Shown here: positions 27,941 through 36,751 of the stretch, piece after piece
Position numbering within the stretch: the stretch's first letter is position 1
Layout: every line of letters starts with the position of its first letter
DNA from: Alphaproteobacteria bacterium
Lineage (GTDB): Bacteria; Pseudomonadota; Alphaproteobacteria; Caulobacterales; Caulobacteraceae
NCBI GenBank assembly: GCA_018826515.1
Contig: JAHKAM010000034.1
Span: forward strand, 62,001 to 126,000
Length of the DNA: 64,000 nucleotides
Direction of reading: 5' to 3'
Made by a program: the position numbers and the translations under genes
Notes under the pieces: generated by a model
What the model was told of the DNA's origin: nothing
What the model saw: the letters and a program-made list of their open reading frames with translations, nothing else
The model's database searches: none

Positions 27941-27970
27941 CAAAAAGGCCGGCGTTTCCGCCGGCCCTTT
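27941..27970 (-). terminator. Rho-independent terminator of rpmB
   Basis: An 8-bp GC stem GGCCGGCG-TTTC-CGCCGGCC (27947-27966) followed on the minus strand by a run of T (27942-27946 as A on the plus strand), 25 bases after the rpmB stop. Textbook intrinsic terminator. Confidence 0.9.
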
Positions 27971-27994
27971 CAAAATCCTGCTTCTGTCGCCCGA

Positions 27995-28291
27995 TCAGGC
28001 GGCGGCTTGCTCGGCCAGCTTGGCCTTGACCTGGCGCTTGATGCGCTGGGCGGCCAGCGACAGCTGCTCGTCCTTGGCCTTGACGATGAACGGGTCGAGA
28101 CCGCCCTTGAAGTCGAGGGTCCGCAGGGCTGCGTTCGAGATGCGCAGGCTGAACGACTGGCCCAGGGCCTCCGAGGCGACCTTGACCGTCTTCAGCGACG
28201 GCAGGAAGCGGCGCTTGGTCTTGACGTTCGAGTGGCTCACGCTGTGGCCGACCATGGGGCCGATACCGGTGAGTTCGCAGCGACGCGACAT
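27995..28291 (-). CDS. rpmB: 50S ribosomal protein L28
   Basis: 98 residues. MSRRCELTGIGPMVGHSVSH and NVKTKRRFLPSL are the L28 signature; the C-terminal extension is typical of alphaproteobacteria. The frame opens at 28336 but the conserved start is MSRR at 28291. Stand-alone gene with its own terminator. Confidence 0.97.
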   Translation of the reverse strand: MSRRCELTGIGPMVGHSVSHSNVKTKRRFLPSLKTVKVASEALGQSFSLRISNAALRTLDFKGGLDPFIVKAKDEQLSLAAQRIKRQVKAKLAEQAAA

Positions 28292-28508
28292 CTGACTATC
28301 CTTGACGGAGCGGGCCGCGAAACCGTGCGGACGCATGAAACAGAGGCGCGCGAGGATGGGGTCCCCGCGCGAGAGGGGGCCGTATAGTGGAAGTCACCGC
28401 GACCCGTCAAGGCTTTCGGCGGCTCTGCGGCCGTTCAGCCGCCGTTCAATTCCGGCCATATATCGCTTCTATCCATGTGGCGAAGCTCCGCCGCCTAAGG
28501 TCCGCGTC

Positions 28509-28988
28509 ATGAAGTCATCCGCCCTGATCCGTCTCGTTCCCGTCCTCGCCGGCGCCCTGCTGCTGTCCGCGCCCGTCAGCGCGCCCTTCGCCGGACCGGC
28601 GGCCCCGGTCCAGTCGGCCGCCCCGCCTGTGCTGCCCGGCTATTGGGAATACACCACCAGCGCCCTGGGCCAGCGCGACACCGAGACCAAATGCGTCCGG
28701 CCCAGCGAGATCAACCGCTTCTTCGGCGGCCTCTCGACGCGCCACTATCAGTGCACCTATCCCGTCCGTCAGGTCGGTAACGGAAACGCCCGCTTCGAGG
28801 GCGCCTGCGTCTCCCGCAGCGGCCGCCAGGTCCGGGTGCGGCTGAACGGGACCTATCAGCCGGAGCAGTTCAGCTTCCGCGGCGGCGCCTCGATCAAGGC
28901 CGCCGGGATCTGGAGCCCCTATATCCCGGCCACGATCAATGCCCGCCGCATCTCGGCCCAATGCCCGGCCGACGCCGAGTATTTCTAG
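28509..28988 (+). CDS. DUF3617-like exported protein
   Basis: 159 residues with a signal peptide (LIRLVPVLAGALLLSAPVSA). The mature part has LPGYWEYTTSALGQ and four Cys (TKCVRP, YQCTYP, GACVSR, AQCPAD), the arrangement of DUF3617 periplasmic proteins. Function unknown. Divergent from rpmB; the 217 bases between hold both promoters and no other gene that I can see. Confidence 0.75.
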   Translation: MKSSALIRLVPVLAGALLLSAPVSAPFAGPAAPVQSAAPPVLPGYWEYTTSALGQRDTETKCVRPSEINRFFGGLSTRHYQCTYPVRQVGNGNARFEGACVSRSGRQVRVRLNGTYQPEQFSFRGGASIKAAGIWSPYIPATINARRISAQCPADAEYF

Positions 28989-28991
28989 GCG

Positions 28992-29360
28992 TCAGACCTC
29001 GACGACGCGCGCCACGACATAGGTGTGCTGTTCGCCTGACGGCAGCGACAGGCTGACGTATTCGCCGATGACGAACCGTTCTTCCCCGAAGCGGAAGCCG
29101 GTCGCGTCGTCGGCGACGCCCTCTTCCATATCCAGAACCCAGCGGCCGCCCGGCCCCTGACGCAGCTGGCCCTTGCCCACCGTCGCATCCTGCGAGAAGC
29201 GGCGGACATGCCCGCGCTCCGGCGCGGCGCGCAGGGCCTCGCCGTCAAGCCGGCCTTCGCCGTCCAGCGGGGCGACGATGTCATAGCCCTCGGCCGGCGC
29301 GCCGGCGGGGTGGCCGGGTTCGCGGGCGAGTTCAAGGCGGATATGGTGGAACTGGGTCAT
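28992..29360 (-). CDS. Conserved hypothetical protein
   Basis: 122 residues, acidic and soluble: GYDIVAPLDGEGRLDGEALR, VRRFSQDATVG, GFRFGEERFVIGEYVSL. The pattern recurs in alphaproteobacterial proteins of unknown function, as I recall it. It converges with the DUF3617-like gene and is divergent from the cytochrome gene. Confidence 0.65.
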   Translation of the reverse strand: MTQFHHIRLELAREPGHPAGAPAEGYDIVAPLDGEGRLDGEALRAAPERGHVRRFSQDATVGKGQLRQGPGGRWVLDMEEGVADDATGFRFGEERFVIGEYVSLSLPSGEQHTYVVARVVEV

Positions 29361-29509
29361 CGCATCGCTTTCTTTGGGCAGGTCTTCGATTCCGAAACCT
29401 GCAGGAACAGGGGCGGACCCGCCTTGTTATAGAACAACGCCCGAATCGCATTTGCGGTCCAGGCTGGTGCGGTTCGCCCCGCGACGGGGCCCCCCGGAGG
29501 ACCAGGACA

Positions 29510-29872
29510 ATGACAGGTCGACTGATCGCCGCGCTGGCGGCTCTGACGCTCGGCGGTTGCGCCGGCGAGGCTGTCCGCCAGACGGGAACCGACCCGATCA
29601 TCATGGGCTCGGCCGATCGCGGCGCGGTTCTGGTTCGCCAGAAATGCGCCGGCTGCCATGCGGTGGAGCGCACCGGCGACAGCCCCATGACCTCGGCCCC
29701 GCCGTTCCACACCATGGGCGTGCTCTATCCGGTGCGGGACCTTCAGGAGGCCTTCGCCGAAGGTCTGGTCACCACCCACCCGTCCATGCCGGCGTTCGAG
29801 CTGCAGGCGACCGAGATCGCCGACCTGATCGCCTATCTCGAAAGCGTTTCGGGCACCGGCCCGGGGGCCTGA
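29510..29872 (+). CDS. Small c-type cytochrome, lipoprotein
   Basis: 120 residues. Lipobox LGGC follows a short signal peptide. The single haem motif CAGCH is at about 45-49 and the axial Met is probably in HPSMPAF. A membrane-anchored electron carrier of the cytochrome c class I type; the partner oxidase or dehydrogenase is not in the window. Confidence 0.85.
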   Translation: MTGRLIAALAALTLGGCAGEAVRQTGTDPIIMGSADRGAVLVRQKCAGCHAVERTGDSPMTSAPPFHTMGVLYPVRDLQEAFAEGLVTTHPSMPAFELQATEIADLIAYLESVSGTGPGA

Positions 29873-29906
29873 CACGCCGCAGGCCGTGGGATCGCTCGAG
29901 ATCGGC

Positions 29907-29940
29907 TTGACTCAAATCTACATATGTAGATTTTATGCGT
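29907..29940 (+). promoter_or_regulatory. Promoter with 20-bp perfect palindrome, probable PadR operator
   Basis: AAATCTACATATGTAGATTT at 29914-29933 is a perfect palindrome in a GC-rich genome, eight bases before the PadR gene's ATG. A TTGACT (29907-29912) and ATTTTA (29930-29935) with 17-base spacing could be the promoter, so binding would block transcription. Autoregulation is typical of PadR proteins; this use is inference. Confidence 0.7.
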
Positions 29941-29941
29941 C

Positions 29942-30250
29942 ATGACGCGATCCCGAACCTTGTCGCCGGCCGCTCGCCGGGTCCTGGCCGCCCTCGTGCG
30001 AGCCGGGGCCTCCGGGCGCCACGGCTACGATCTCTGCCGCGAGGCGCAGATCAAGTCCGGGACCCTCTATCCCTTGCTGATCCGGCTTGAGGCCCAGGGC
30101 TATCTGGCGGCGGACTGGCAGGTTCCGGATGTCCCGGGGCGGCCGCCGCGGCACGTCTACAGGCTGACGGCCGCGGGCTTCCGCCTCGCCGACGAATATC
30201 CCCTGTCCGCGAGCCAGGCTGAACCGGCGCCCCAGGGGGGACTGGCATGA
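29942..30250 (+). CDS. PadR-family transcriptional regulator
   Basis: 102 residues, essentially one winged helix: [35 protein letters not shown] (recognition helix) and the wing PGRPPRHVYRLTAAGF. There is no long C-terminal dimerisation helix, as in the short PadR-s2 type. The TGA overlaps the ATG of the membrane-protein gene (ATGA), and a 20-bp palindrome lies in its promoter; it likely controls this two-gene operon. Confidence 0.9.
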   Translation: MTRSRTLSPAARRVLAALVRAGASGRHGYDLCREAQIKSGTLYPLLIRLEAQGYLAADWQVPDVPGRPPRHVYRLTAAGFRLADEYPLSASQAEPAPQGGLA

Positions 30251-31368
30251 GCCCCGTCGTCGACCTGATCTTCGGGCTGATCCGCAGGCTGCTGCCGCGA
30301 TCGCTGCAGCCGTGGGGCGAGGCCGCGATACAGGAGGCCCGCTCGACGACGCGCCCGGGCGAGGCCCTGGCGTTCGCGCTGGGGTGTCTGTCGTGGGCGG
30401 TCCGCGAGTCCATCCGCCACCAGTTCTCGCGATTGACGCCACAGAGGGAGACGCCTGTGAATTTCATGGACCGGATCGGACCGCGCCTCGCCGCGGTCGC
30501 CTGCGGGGTCGGGGCTATCGGCCTCGGGCTTCTCTACATGTCGGCGGGCGGAGCGCCCGTGCGCTACCTGATGATGAACGCGGCCGCCCTGATGTTCGGT
30601 CTCGTCATCCTCTGCATCCTCGCCCTGGCCGATCGGCGCAGCCATCTGTCGGCTGGTCCGGTGAACCTTCTGCTGGGCCTGGCCCTGCTGGCGGTCAGCC
30701 TTTGGGGCCTCACCGCTGACGGCGTCACCCGCTGGGTGGCGCTGGGCCCCCTGGTCCTCCAGCCTGGATTGATGATCGTGCCGCTCATGGCGGTGCTGTT
30801 CGCCCGGTCCCGCGATCGTCTGTCGCTGGCGGGCGTCAGCGTCGCCGCGCTCGCGCTGGCGCTGCAGCCGGATCGCGGGATGGCGGGCGCGCTCGCCGCC
30901 GGGCTGACCGTGCTCGCGTTCACCCGCCCTGGCCGGACGACGCTGACCGCGGCGGCGGCCGCCGTCATCGGCCTTGGCGCGACGCTGGCGCAGGCCGACC
31001 CCTCGCCGGCCGTGCCGTTTGTGGATCGGATCCTCTATTCGTCCTTCGCCGTCCATCCGCTCGCGGGTGCGGCGGTCCTGCTCGGTTCGGCCCTTCTGGT
31101 GCTGCCGGCCCTGGCCGCCCGCAGGCTGGGCGGGATCGAACAGTCCGCCGGTGTCGTCTTCGGCGTCGTCTGGGCGGCGCTCGTCGCGGCGGCGGCCCTG
31201 GGCAACTATCCGACACCGCTGGTCGGATACGGGGGCAGCGCGATCGTCGGCTATATGCTCAGTCTGGTCGTGTTTCCGCGCCGCGCGCCGCAACCGGCGC
31301 AGGTTCCGGTCGCCGCGGCGCCGAAGGCTCGCGACGAGGGCCCCTTGCTGTGCGCCGGTCCGACCTGA
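30247..31368 (+). CDS. Polytopic membrane protein, PadR partner
   Basis: 373 residues. The N-terminal 75 residues are soluble (IRRLLPRSLQPWGEAAIQEA), then about nine hydrophobic helices. No motif of a known transporter family. Translationally coupled to the PadR regulator, an arrangement seen for PadR-controlled membrane proteins. Function unknown. Confidence 0.65.
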   Translation: MSPVVDLIFGLIRRLLPRSLQPWGEAAIQEARSTTRPGEALAFALGCLSWAVRESIRHQFSRLTPQRETPVNFMDRIGPRLAAVACGVGAIGLGLLYMSAGGAPVRYLMMNAAALMFGLVILCILALADRRSHLSAGPVNLLLGLALLAVSLWGLTADGVTRWVALGPLVLQPGLMIVPLMAVLFARSRDRLSLAGVSVAALALALQPDRGMAGALAAGLTVLAFTRPGRTTLTAAAAAVIGLGATLAQADPSPAVPFVDRILYSSFAVHPLAGAAVLLGSALLVLPALAARRLGGIEQSAGVVFGVVWAALVAAAALGNYPTPLVGYGGSAIVGYMLSLVVFPRRAPQPAQVPVAAAPKARDEGPLLCAGPT

Positions 31369-31388
31369 ACGACGCGGTCGACAAGGCA

Positions 31389-31416
31389 AAAGGCCCGGGA
31401 TCGCTCCCGGGCCTTT
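31389..31416. terminator. Bidirectional terminator
   Basis: Perfect 12-bp stem AAAGGCCCGGGA-TCGC-TCCCGGGCCTTT between the convergent membrane-protein gene and carD, with A/T ends on both sides. Confidence 0.85.
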
Positions 31417-31441
31417 CGTATTTCAGCGATGCGCGTCGAAA

Positions 31442-32005
31442 TCAGGCCGCTTCGGCTTCTTCCGCCGCTTCTTCGGCGGCTTCGGCGGCGGCGATCACGG
31501 CCTTCTTGGCGCTCAGCGACTTGGACAGCAGCTGAACGGCCGCGTCCTTGTCGATGCGGTTGGCGGCGGCGACTTCACGGGCCATGCGGTCCAGAGCCGA
31601 TTCATAGAGCTGACGCTCCGAATAGGACTGTTCCGGCTGGCTGTCGGCGCGGTGCAGGTCGCGAACCACTTCGGCGATCGAGATCAGGTCGCCCGAATTG
31701 ATCTTGGCTTCGTATTCCTGGGCGCGACGCGACCACATGGTGCGCTTGATGCGGGCGCGGCCCTTCAGGGTCGTCAGCGCCTTGGTCACCACGTCGTCGG
31801 CGGCCAGCGAGCGCAGGCCGGCCGTCTTGGCCTTCTTGGTGGGGACGCGCAGGGTCATCTTCTCGTGGTCGAAGGTGACCACGTAAACTTCCAGCGACAT
31901 GCCGGCGACTTCCTGGACCTCAACCGCCGCGACCTTGCCGACGCCGTGCGCCGGATAGACGACCGCGTCGCCAACCTTGAATTCCAGTCCGCTCTTGTTC
32001 GTCAT
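31442..32005 (-). CDS. carD: CarD-family transcriptional regulator
   Basis: 187 residues. Binds RNA polymerase beta and stabilises open complexes, notably at rRNA promoters (called CdnL in Caulobacter). The N-terminal RNAP-interaction domain FKVGDAVVYPAHGVGKV is followed by MWSRRAQEYEAKINSGDL and a helical DNA-binding part. An Ala/Glu-rich C-terminal tail. AAAGGA precedes the ATG. A 326-base gene-free region lies upstream. Confidence 0.94.
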   Translation of the reverse strand: MTNKSGLEFKVGDAVVYPAHGVGKVAAVEVQEVAGMSLEVYVVTFDHEKMTLRVPTKKAKTAGLRSLAADDVVTKALTTLKGRARIKRTMWSRRAQEYEAKINSGDLISIAEVVRDLHRADSQPEQSYSERQLYESALDRMAREVAAANRIDKDAAVQLLSKSLSAKKAVIAAAEAAEEAAEEAEAA

Positions 32006-32331
32006 GTCATTCCTTTCCCGGCGCAGGGAAGGCGAGACGTCGGCACTGAAGACACCCGTGCGCTCTCCGAAGACGGCTTCCCGTCAGCGGCGCTGCAAAC
32101 CCGGGCTTCAACTGTGGAAACGGATCACCAAACCTCTGGCCGACCCCGCCTTCGTGGGCGGAGTTCTGTCGCAAACGCGGGCGGCGCGAGAAAATCGCTT
32201 ACCGCCCGACCCAATGACAGGAACCTATCACAAAATTGCGGAATTTCAAAACGTCCACAGCGTCAGCGCGCGCGGGACTGGAAATCCCCACCGGCCGGGA
32301 GCCGGCGCCCGATCGGTCCGGACGCCCCGGC
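32006..32331. other. Gene-free region between carD and fdxA
   Basis: Both neighbours are on the minus strand, so this is the carD leader and promoter plus the fdxA 3' region. A GC-rich imperfect hairpin (GCCGG elements at about 32290-32310) may end fdxA. An AT-richer stretch at 32218-32255 (CAAAATTGCGGAATTTCAAAA) is a plausible promoter zone. I see no coding frame with family resemblance. Confidence 0.4.
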
Positions 32332-32673
32332 TCAGGAACCCTTGCCGGGCTTCTCGGAGAAGTATTTCTCGAACTTGCCCGTCTCGCGCTCGAACTGTTC
32401 GGCGTCGGCGGGGGGCGTGCCCTTGACCGTGATGTTCGGCCAGATCTTGGCGTAGTCAGCGTTGACCATCAGCCATTTGCCGTCCGGCTCGTCCTCGGTG
32501 TCGGGCTTGATGGCGTCGACCGGGCATTCCGGCTCGCAGACGCCGCAGTCGATGCATTCGTCCGGGGCGATGACGAGGAAATTCTCGCCCTCGTAGAAGC
32601 AGTCGACCGGACAGACCTCGACGCAGTCCATGAACTTACATTTCACGCAGGCGTCGGTGACGATGTAGGTCAT
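32332..32673 (-). CDS. fdxA: Ferredoxin FdxA, 3Fe-4S and 4Fe-4S
   Basis: 113 residues. [17 protein letters not shown] and [15 protein letters not shown] bind two clusters; the spacing and the C-terminal extension ([17 protein letters not shown]) match the FdxA seven-iron group of proteobacteria. Soluble electron carrier. Monocistronic. Confidence 0.96.
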   Translation of the reverse strand: MTYIVTDACVKCKFMDCVEVCPVDCFYEGENFLVIAPDECIDCGVCEPECPVDAIKPDTEDEPDGKWLMVNADYAKIWPNITVKGTPPADAEQFERETGKFEKYFSEKPGKGS

Positions 32674-32847
32674 GGGGCGGTAAAGCGGTCGCTGGGTTTC
32701 GTGGACGGGCTGCGCAGATGACCCCGGCGGACCCGCCTGTCAACTCGCCGGGCGGTCATGACGCAGCAAAGGCCTTGTCACGGCCGGCGAATATCCTATC
32801 TGTAGCAACTACGATTACAGATTGCCCGATTTCAGAGGAGTTCTTCC

Positions 32848-33465
32848 ATGCGTCCTGTTTCCCGAACGATCATCGCCGCCGCCGCGCTCAGCCTGCTGGC
32901 CGGGGGCGTCGTGGCCCAGTCCGCCCTGACCCGGGTTCCGGCCGAGGTCCAGGCCGGCGCCTATGCGCTCGATTCCGCCCACGGCAAGATCACCTGGTCG
33001 GTCGATCACATGGGCTTCTCGACCTACAAGGGCCAGTTCGTGAACGTCGACGCCGATCTGACCCTCGATCCGGCCAATCCCTCCGCGGCGACGCTGACCG
33101 CCACCATTCCTCTGACGGAGGTGGACTCCAACTCCGACGGGCTCGACGCCCACCTGCAGACGGCCGACTTCTTCGATACGGCCAACCACCCCGTGGCCAC
33201 CTATGTCTCTCGCTCGGTGACGGTCGATCCGACGGCGCCCAACCGGGCGACGGTGCAGGGCGATCTGACCCTGCGGGGCGTCACCCGCCCGGTGACCATG
33301 ACGGTCCGCTTCAACCAGGCCGGTCCGTCGATGGGCGGCGTCTATCGCGCCGGCTTCGATGGCGAGGCGACGGTCCGGCGTTCCGACTTCGGGATCACCT
33401 ATGGCCTGCCCGGGCTGGGCGACGAGGTGAGCCTGCACATCGAGGGTGAGTTCACCCGCCCGTAG
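32848..33465 (+). CDS. YceI family periplasmic protein
   Basis: 205 residues with a signal peptide (TIIAAAALSLLAGGVVAQSA). A lipocalin-like YceI fold: YALDSAHGKITWSVDHMGFS, the LTATIPLTEVDSNSDGLDAH strand, TVQGDLTLRGVTRPVTM and the closing FGITYGLPGLGDEVSLHIE. Members bind polyisoprenoids. AGAGGAG upstream of the ATG. Its 3' end overlaps the S4 gene by 14 bases. Confidence 0.93.
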   Translation: MRPVSRTIIAAAALSLLAGGVVAQSALTRVPAEVQAGAYALDSAHGKITWSVDHMGFSTYKGQFVNVDADLTLDPANPSAATLTATIPLTEVDSNSDGLDAHLQTADFFDTANHPVATYVSRSVTVDPTAPNRATVQGDLTLRGVTRPVTMTVRFNQAGPSMGGVYRAGFDGEATVRRSDFGITYGLPGLGDEVSLHIEGEFTRP

Positions 33466-33748
33466 GCGGTCCAGCCTCGACAGCGGAATAGAGGGCGCGG
33501 GCCTCCTCGGGCGGTCCGCGTCGTTCGCCGATCCTGAGCACCCGCAGCTCCAACAGCCGCCCGCCGAGGGCGAAGACCAGCGTGTCGCCGGGGTGAACCG
33601 CGCGACTGGGCTTGTCGAGCCGGGTCTGGACCCCGTTGTGGGTCAGTCGCACCGCGCCGCGCTCGACCATGGCCCCGGCCAGCGATCGGGTCCTGGCGAA
33701 CCGCGCCCGCCACAGCCAGACGTCGACGCGGCAGGCGGCGGTGGTCAT
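33452..33748 (-). CDS. S4-domain RNA-binding protein, Hsp15-like
   Basis: 98 residues. The S4 fold CRVDVWLWRARFARTRSLAG and VRLTHNGVQTRLDKPSRAVH covers most of the protein. It resembles HslR, which binds stalled 50S subunits carrying nascent chains. The ATG lies just before the palindromic repeat at 33758. Confidence 0.87.
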   Translation of the reverse strand: MTTAACRVDVWLWRARFARTRSLAGAMVERGAVRLTHNGVQTRLDKPSRAVHPGDTLVFALGGRLLELRVLRIGERRGPPEEARALYSAVEAGPPTGG

Positions 33749-33757
33749 TCCCTCATT

Positions 33758-33892
33758 CCGCTCATCCCGGCGAAAGCCGGGACCCAGTGCTTTGGGTGAT
33801 GGAGCGGTGCGGAACCTGAGCGATCCGCTCGTCCTGATGCGCCGGCGTCTCGCTGGACAGGACTGGGTCCCGGCTTTCGCCGGGATGAGCGG
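33758..33892. repeat. 135-bp element with 31-bp perfect terminal inverted repeats
   Basis: Arms 33758-33788 and 33862-33892 are perfectly complementary (starting CCGCTCATCCCGGCGAAAGC). Each arm also contains its own hairpin CCCGGC-GAAA-GCCGGG. The 73-base centre has no gene. It could be a MITE-like or REP-type dispersed repeat, and can also act as a terminator for either convergent neighbour. Confidence 0.75.
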
Positions 33893-33902
33893 AAGAGTGA
33901 AA

Positions 33903-36377
33903 TCACTTAGCGCTCCGCCGGGATCGCCGTTTGCGCCGCGGCGGCGCAGCCGGCTGATTTAGCGAGGCCAGCGCCGCGAACGGCGAGTCCTTTACCGCCT
34001 TGGGCCGGTCATCGCGATCCGGCTTTTGCGCCCGAGAGGCTTTGAGGGCCGCTGTGAGGGCCTTCGCTTCAGTCAGGGAAACGTCCAGCGCTTCAAGGTC
34101 ACCGTCGGTCAGCACCCCCTTGGCGGCCGCCTGCCGCTCGGCCAGGGACTCCAGCATCTCGACCCCGGCCGCGACCCGGCCGACCGCGCGCAGACCGAAA
34201 GCCGACAGCAGGCGCGGAGACGGCGGCGGCCCGGGCAGGGGTGTCAGGGTCGTCGCGCCCGGACGGAACGGCTCTCCGGCGACAAAGGCCTGGGCCAGGG
34301 TCCGCGCCCGCGTCTTCAGCACGCCGGGCAGCCAGACCGAATGCGCGCCCATGCGCACGGCGAAGGTCCTCAGCGTGCGACGCTCGACCTGACTGAGCGC
34401 CGCCAGATCACGCTCGACCGCGCGCCGGTCAATGACCCCGCCGGCCTCGATCAGCCGGAAGGCGATGCCGCGCGGCAGGCCCTTCAGCGCCCCGCTCTCG
34501 ACCGCCCCCTTGAGCCGCGCCAACGGCTTGAGCGCCCGTCCGGCCTCGCCGGCCAGCCAGGCCTCCAGCCGCCGCTGCGCCCGCTCACGCGCCGCCGCCG
34601 GCCCCAGTTCGCCCAGCAGCCGCACCCGCGGCGCGAACCAGTCGCCGCCGGTCACCTGACCCGCGGCCACGCCGCGCCACAGCACCGCGCCGTCGGGGGT
34701 CACGGCGAAGGCCGCGTCCTCGTCGGCCGCCAGCCGGCCCAGCCGCCGCGCGATCTCGGGCGTCACCGCCTGCCGCGCCGCGTGCCGCAGGGCCCGGTTC
34801 TCGAGCGCGCTGGAGCCCTTGTCGATCTGGAACTCCACCCCGGTCAGCCGCCCGACCGCATGGCCCTCGACGATGACCGCGCCGTCGGCCTCGACCTCGG
34901 CTGTCGCATCCTCGGTCACATTGAGCGCCCGCATCAGGGCGGTGGTGCGCCGGTCCACGAACCGCGCGGTCAGCCGTTCGTGCAGCACGTCGCTGAGCCG
35001 TTCTTCCAGCGCCTTGGTCTTGTCCCGCCACCCCTGGGCCTGATCCAGCCAGTCGGGCCGGTTGGCGATATAGCTCAGCGTCCGCACCCCGCTCAGCCGC
35101 GCCGACAACTGGTCGATCTGGCCGTCGTCCCGGTCCAGTTCAGCGAAACGCGGCGCGATCCAGTCAGCCGTCAGCCGCCCGCGCTTCCCTGTCAGGGCCT
35201 GGAAGATCTCCTTCGCCAGCCGCCCGTGCTCATCCAGCGTGGTCTTCTGGAAGTCGGGCAGCTGGCACGCCTCCCACAGCCGCATGATGGCCCCACGCGA
35301 GCGGCCGACGCGGGCCACATCCTCGTCCTTGATCAGCCGCCGCAGCAGGGTCTCGTCCAGCGCCGGCTGCGTCAGGTTGAGCCCCCGCACCCCGGGCGTC
35401 ACCGTCAGCGAGCGCAGCAGGTCGGGCAGGGCATCAAAATCCAGCCGGGCGTTGCGCCACTCGGCCCCCTCGACCGGATCGAACCGGTGCTCGACCACCT
35501 GTTCGACCAGGTCCTCGTCCAGCTCCGTCGCCTCGCCGGTGACGCCGAAGGTGCCGTCCCTCAGATGCCGCCCGGCCCGCCCGGCGATCTGGCCGATCTC
35601 ATGGGCGTGCAGCCACCGCGTCCGCCGTCCGTCGAACTTCCTCAACCCGGCGAAGGCCACATGGTCGACCTCCATGTTCAGCCCCATGCCGATGGCGTCG
35701 GTGGCGACCAGGAAGTCGACCTCGCCCGACTGGAACAGCTCGACCTGGGCGTTGCGGGTGCGCGGGCTCAGGCTGCCCATCACCACCGCCGCCCCGCCGC
35801 GCTGGCGCCGGATCAGCTCGGCGATGGCGTAGACCTGGTCGGTGCTGAAGGCGACGATGGCGCTGCGGGCGGGCAGGCGGGTCAGCTTCTTCGAGCCGGC
35901 GTAGCTCAGCGTCGACAGCCGCTCACGCGACACGATCTCCACATCGGCGATCAACGACCGGATCAGCGGCGCCATGGTCCCGGCGCCCAGGAACATGGTC
36001 TCGAACCGGCCGCGGGCGTGCAGCAGCCGCTGGGTGAAGACGTGGCCCCGCTCGGGGTCGGCGACGAGCTGGATCTCGTCCACGGCCAGGAACTCGACCT
36101 GACGCTCCAGCGGCATGGCCTCGACGGTGCAGACGAAATAGACGGCGCGCGGCGGGACGATCTTCTCCTCGCCGGTGACCAGGGCCACCGCCGACGCCCC
36201 GCGCCGCTTGACGATCCGGTCGTAGATCTCGCGCGCCAGCAGCCGCAGCGGCAGGCCGATCATGCCCGAGGCGTGACCCAGCATCCGCTCGACCGCCAGA
36301 TGGGTCTTGCCCGTATTGGTGGGCCCCAGGACCGCGACGACGCGGGAGGGAGCCAGGCCTGCGCCGCGGTCGCTCAT
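33903..36377 (-). CDS. SUV3-like superfamily 2 RNA helicase
   Basis: 824 residues from MSDRGAGL; the longer frame to 36563 is unsupported. GPTNTGKTHLAVERM is Walker A (about 18-32), AVDEIQLVADPERGH is the DEIQ box of SUV3/MgpS helicases, and QIAGRAGRHL is motif VI. The long C-terminal half is specific to the alphaproteobacterial form and ends in a Lys/Arg-rich tail (RRKRRSRRSAK) suited to RNA binding. Likely acts in RNA turnover. Confidence 0.88.
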   Translation of the reverse strand: MSDRGAGLAPSRVVAVLGPTNTGKTHLAVERMLGHASGMIGLPLRLLAREIYDRIVKRRGASAVALVTGEEKIVPPRAVYFVCTVEAMPLERQVEFLAVDEIQLVADPERGHVFTQRLLHARGRFETMFLGAGTMAPLIRSLIADVEIVSRERLSTLSYAGSKKLTRLPARSAIVAFSTDQVYAIAELIRRQRGGAAVVMGSLSPRTRNAQVELFQSGEVDFLVATDAIGMGLNMEVDHVAFAGLRKFDGRRTRWLHAHEIGQIAGRAGRHLRDGTFGVTGEATELDEDLVEQVVEHRFDPVEGAEWRNARLDFDALPDLLRSLTVTPGVRGLNLTQPALDETLLRRLIKDEDVARVGRSRGAIMRLWEACQLPDFQKTTLDEHGRLAKEIFQALTGKRGRLTADWIAPRFAELDRDDGQIDQLSARLSGVRTLSYIANRPDWLDQAQGWRDKTKALEERLSDVLHERLTARFVDRRTTALMRALNVTEDATAEVEADGAVIVEGHAVGRLTGVEFQIDKGSSALENRALRHAARQAVTPEIARRLGRLAADEDAAFAVTPDGAVLWRGVAAGQVTGGDWFAPRVRLLGELGPAAARERAQRRLEAWLAGEAGRALKPLARLKGAVESGALKGLPRGIAFRLIEAGGVIDRRAVERDLAALSQVERRTLRTFAVRMGAHSVWLPGVLKTRARTLAQAFVAGEPFRPGATTLTPLPGPPPSPRLLSAFGLRAVGRVAAGVEMLESLAERQAAAKGVLTDGDLEALDVSLTEAKALTAALKASRAQKPDRDDRPKAVKDSPFAALASLNQPAAPPRRKRRSRRSAK

Positions 36378-36673
36378 GATGCTGAAAAGGTGGCGGTTCC
36401 CGCCCGGTTCCTCAAGCGGCGCCGCGACGATTCTTCCGGAGTAAACGCCGCCGCCCTCGTCGGCGGAACAGGGGTGAAACGAATCAGGACCGAATCGCCG
36501 ACACGGCCTGATTCGGGGTTTGTTCACCCCAACATATTGTATCTTAAGACGGATTAACCACAATCGGAAACCGCGATCGTCCAGGGCCCGTCGGACCCGC
36601 TTGGAAAATCGGGAGGCGCGGCGCGCACGGACGCTTCCCCGCCGCGCGATCAGCGGCTAGGTCAGCCCTGCGT

Positions 36674-36750
36674 GGCCCCGTAGCTCAGCCGGATAGAGCA
36701 AGGCTTTCCTAAAGCAGAGGTCGGGGGTTCGAGTCCCTCCGGGGTCGCCA
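36674..36750 (+). tRNA. tRNA-Arg (CCT anticodon)
   Basis: 77 bases with CCA encoded. Acceptor GGCCCCG/CGGGGTC, D-arm GCTC-AGCCGGATA-GAGC, anticodon loop TTCCTAA giving CCT (reads AGG), T-arm GGGGG-TTCGAGT-CCCTC. The upper two positions of the anticodon stem (A27-G43, G28-A42) do not pair in the standard alignment, leaving three good pairs. Confidence 0.93.
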
Positions 36751-36751
36751 C

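Noticed and set aside
27779-27973. N-terminal extension of the glycosyltransferase to an ATG at 27973
   Set aside because: The first codons translate the rpmB terminator hairpin and the peptide does not resemble the family.
34026-36557. 843-residue frame opposite the helicase
   Set aside because: Shadow of the helicase gene; repetitive Gln/Pro/Arg-rich translation.
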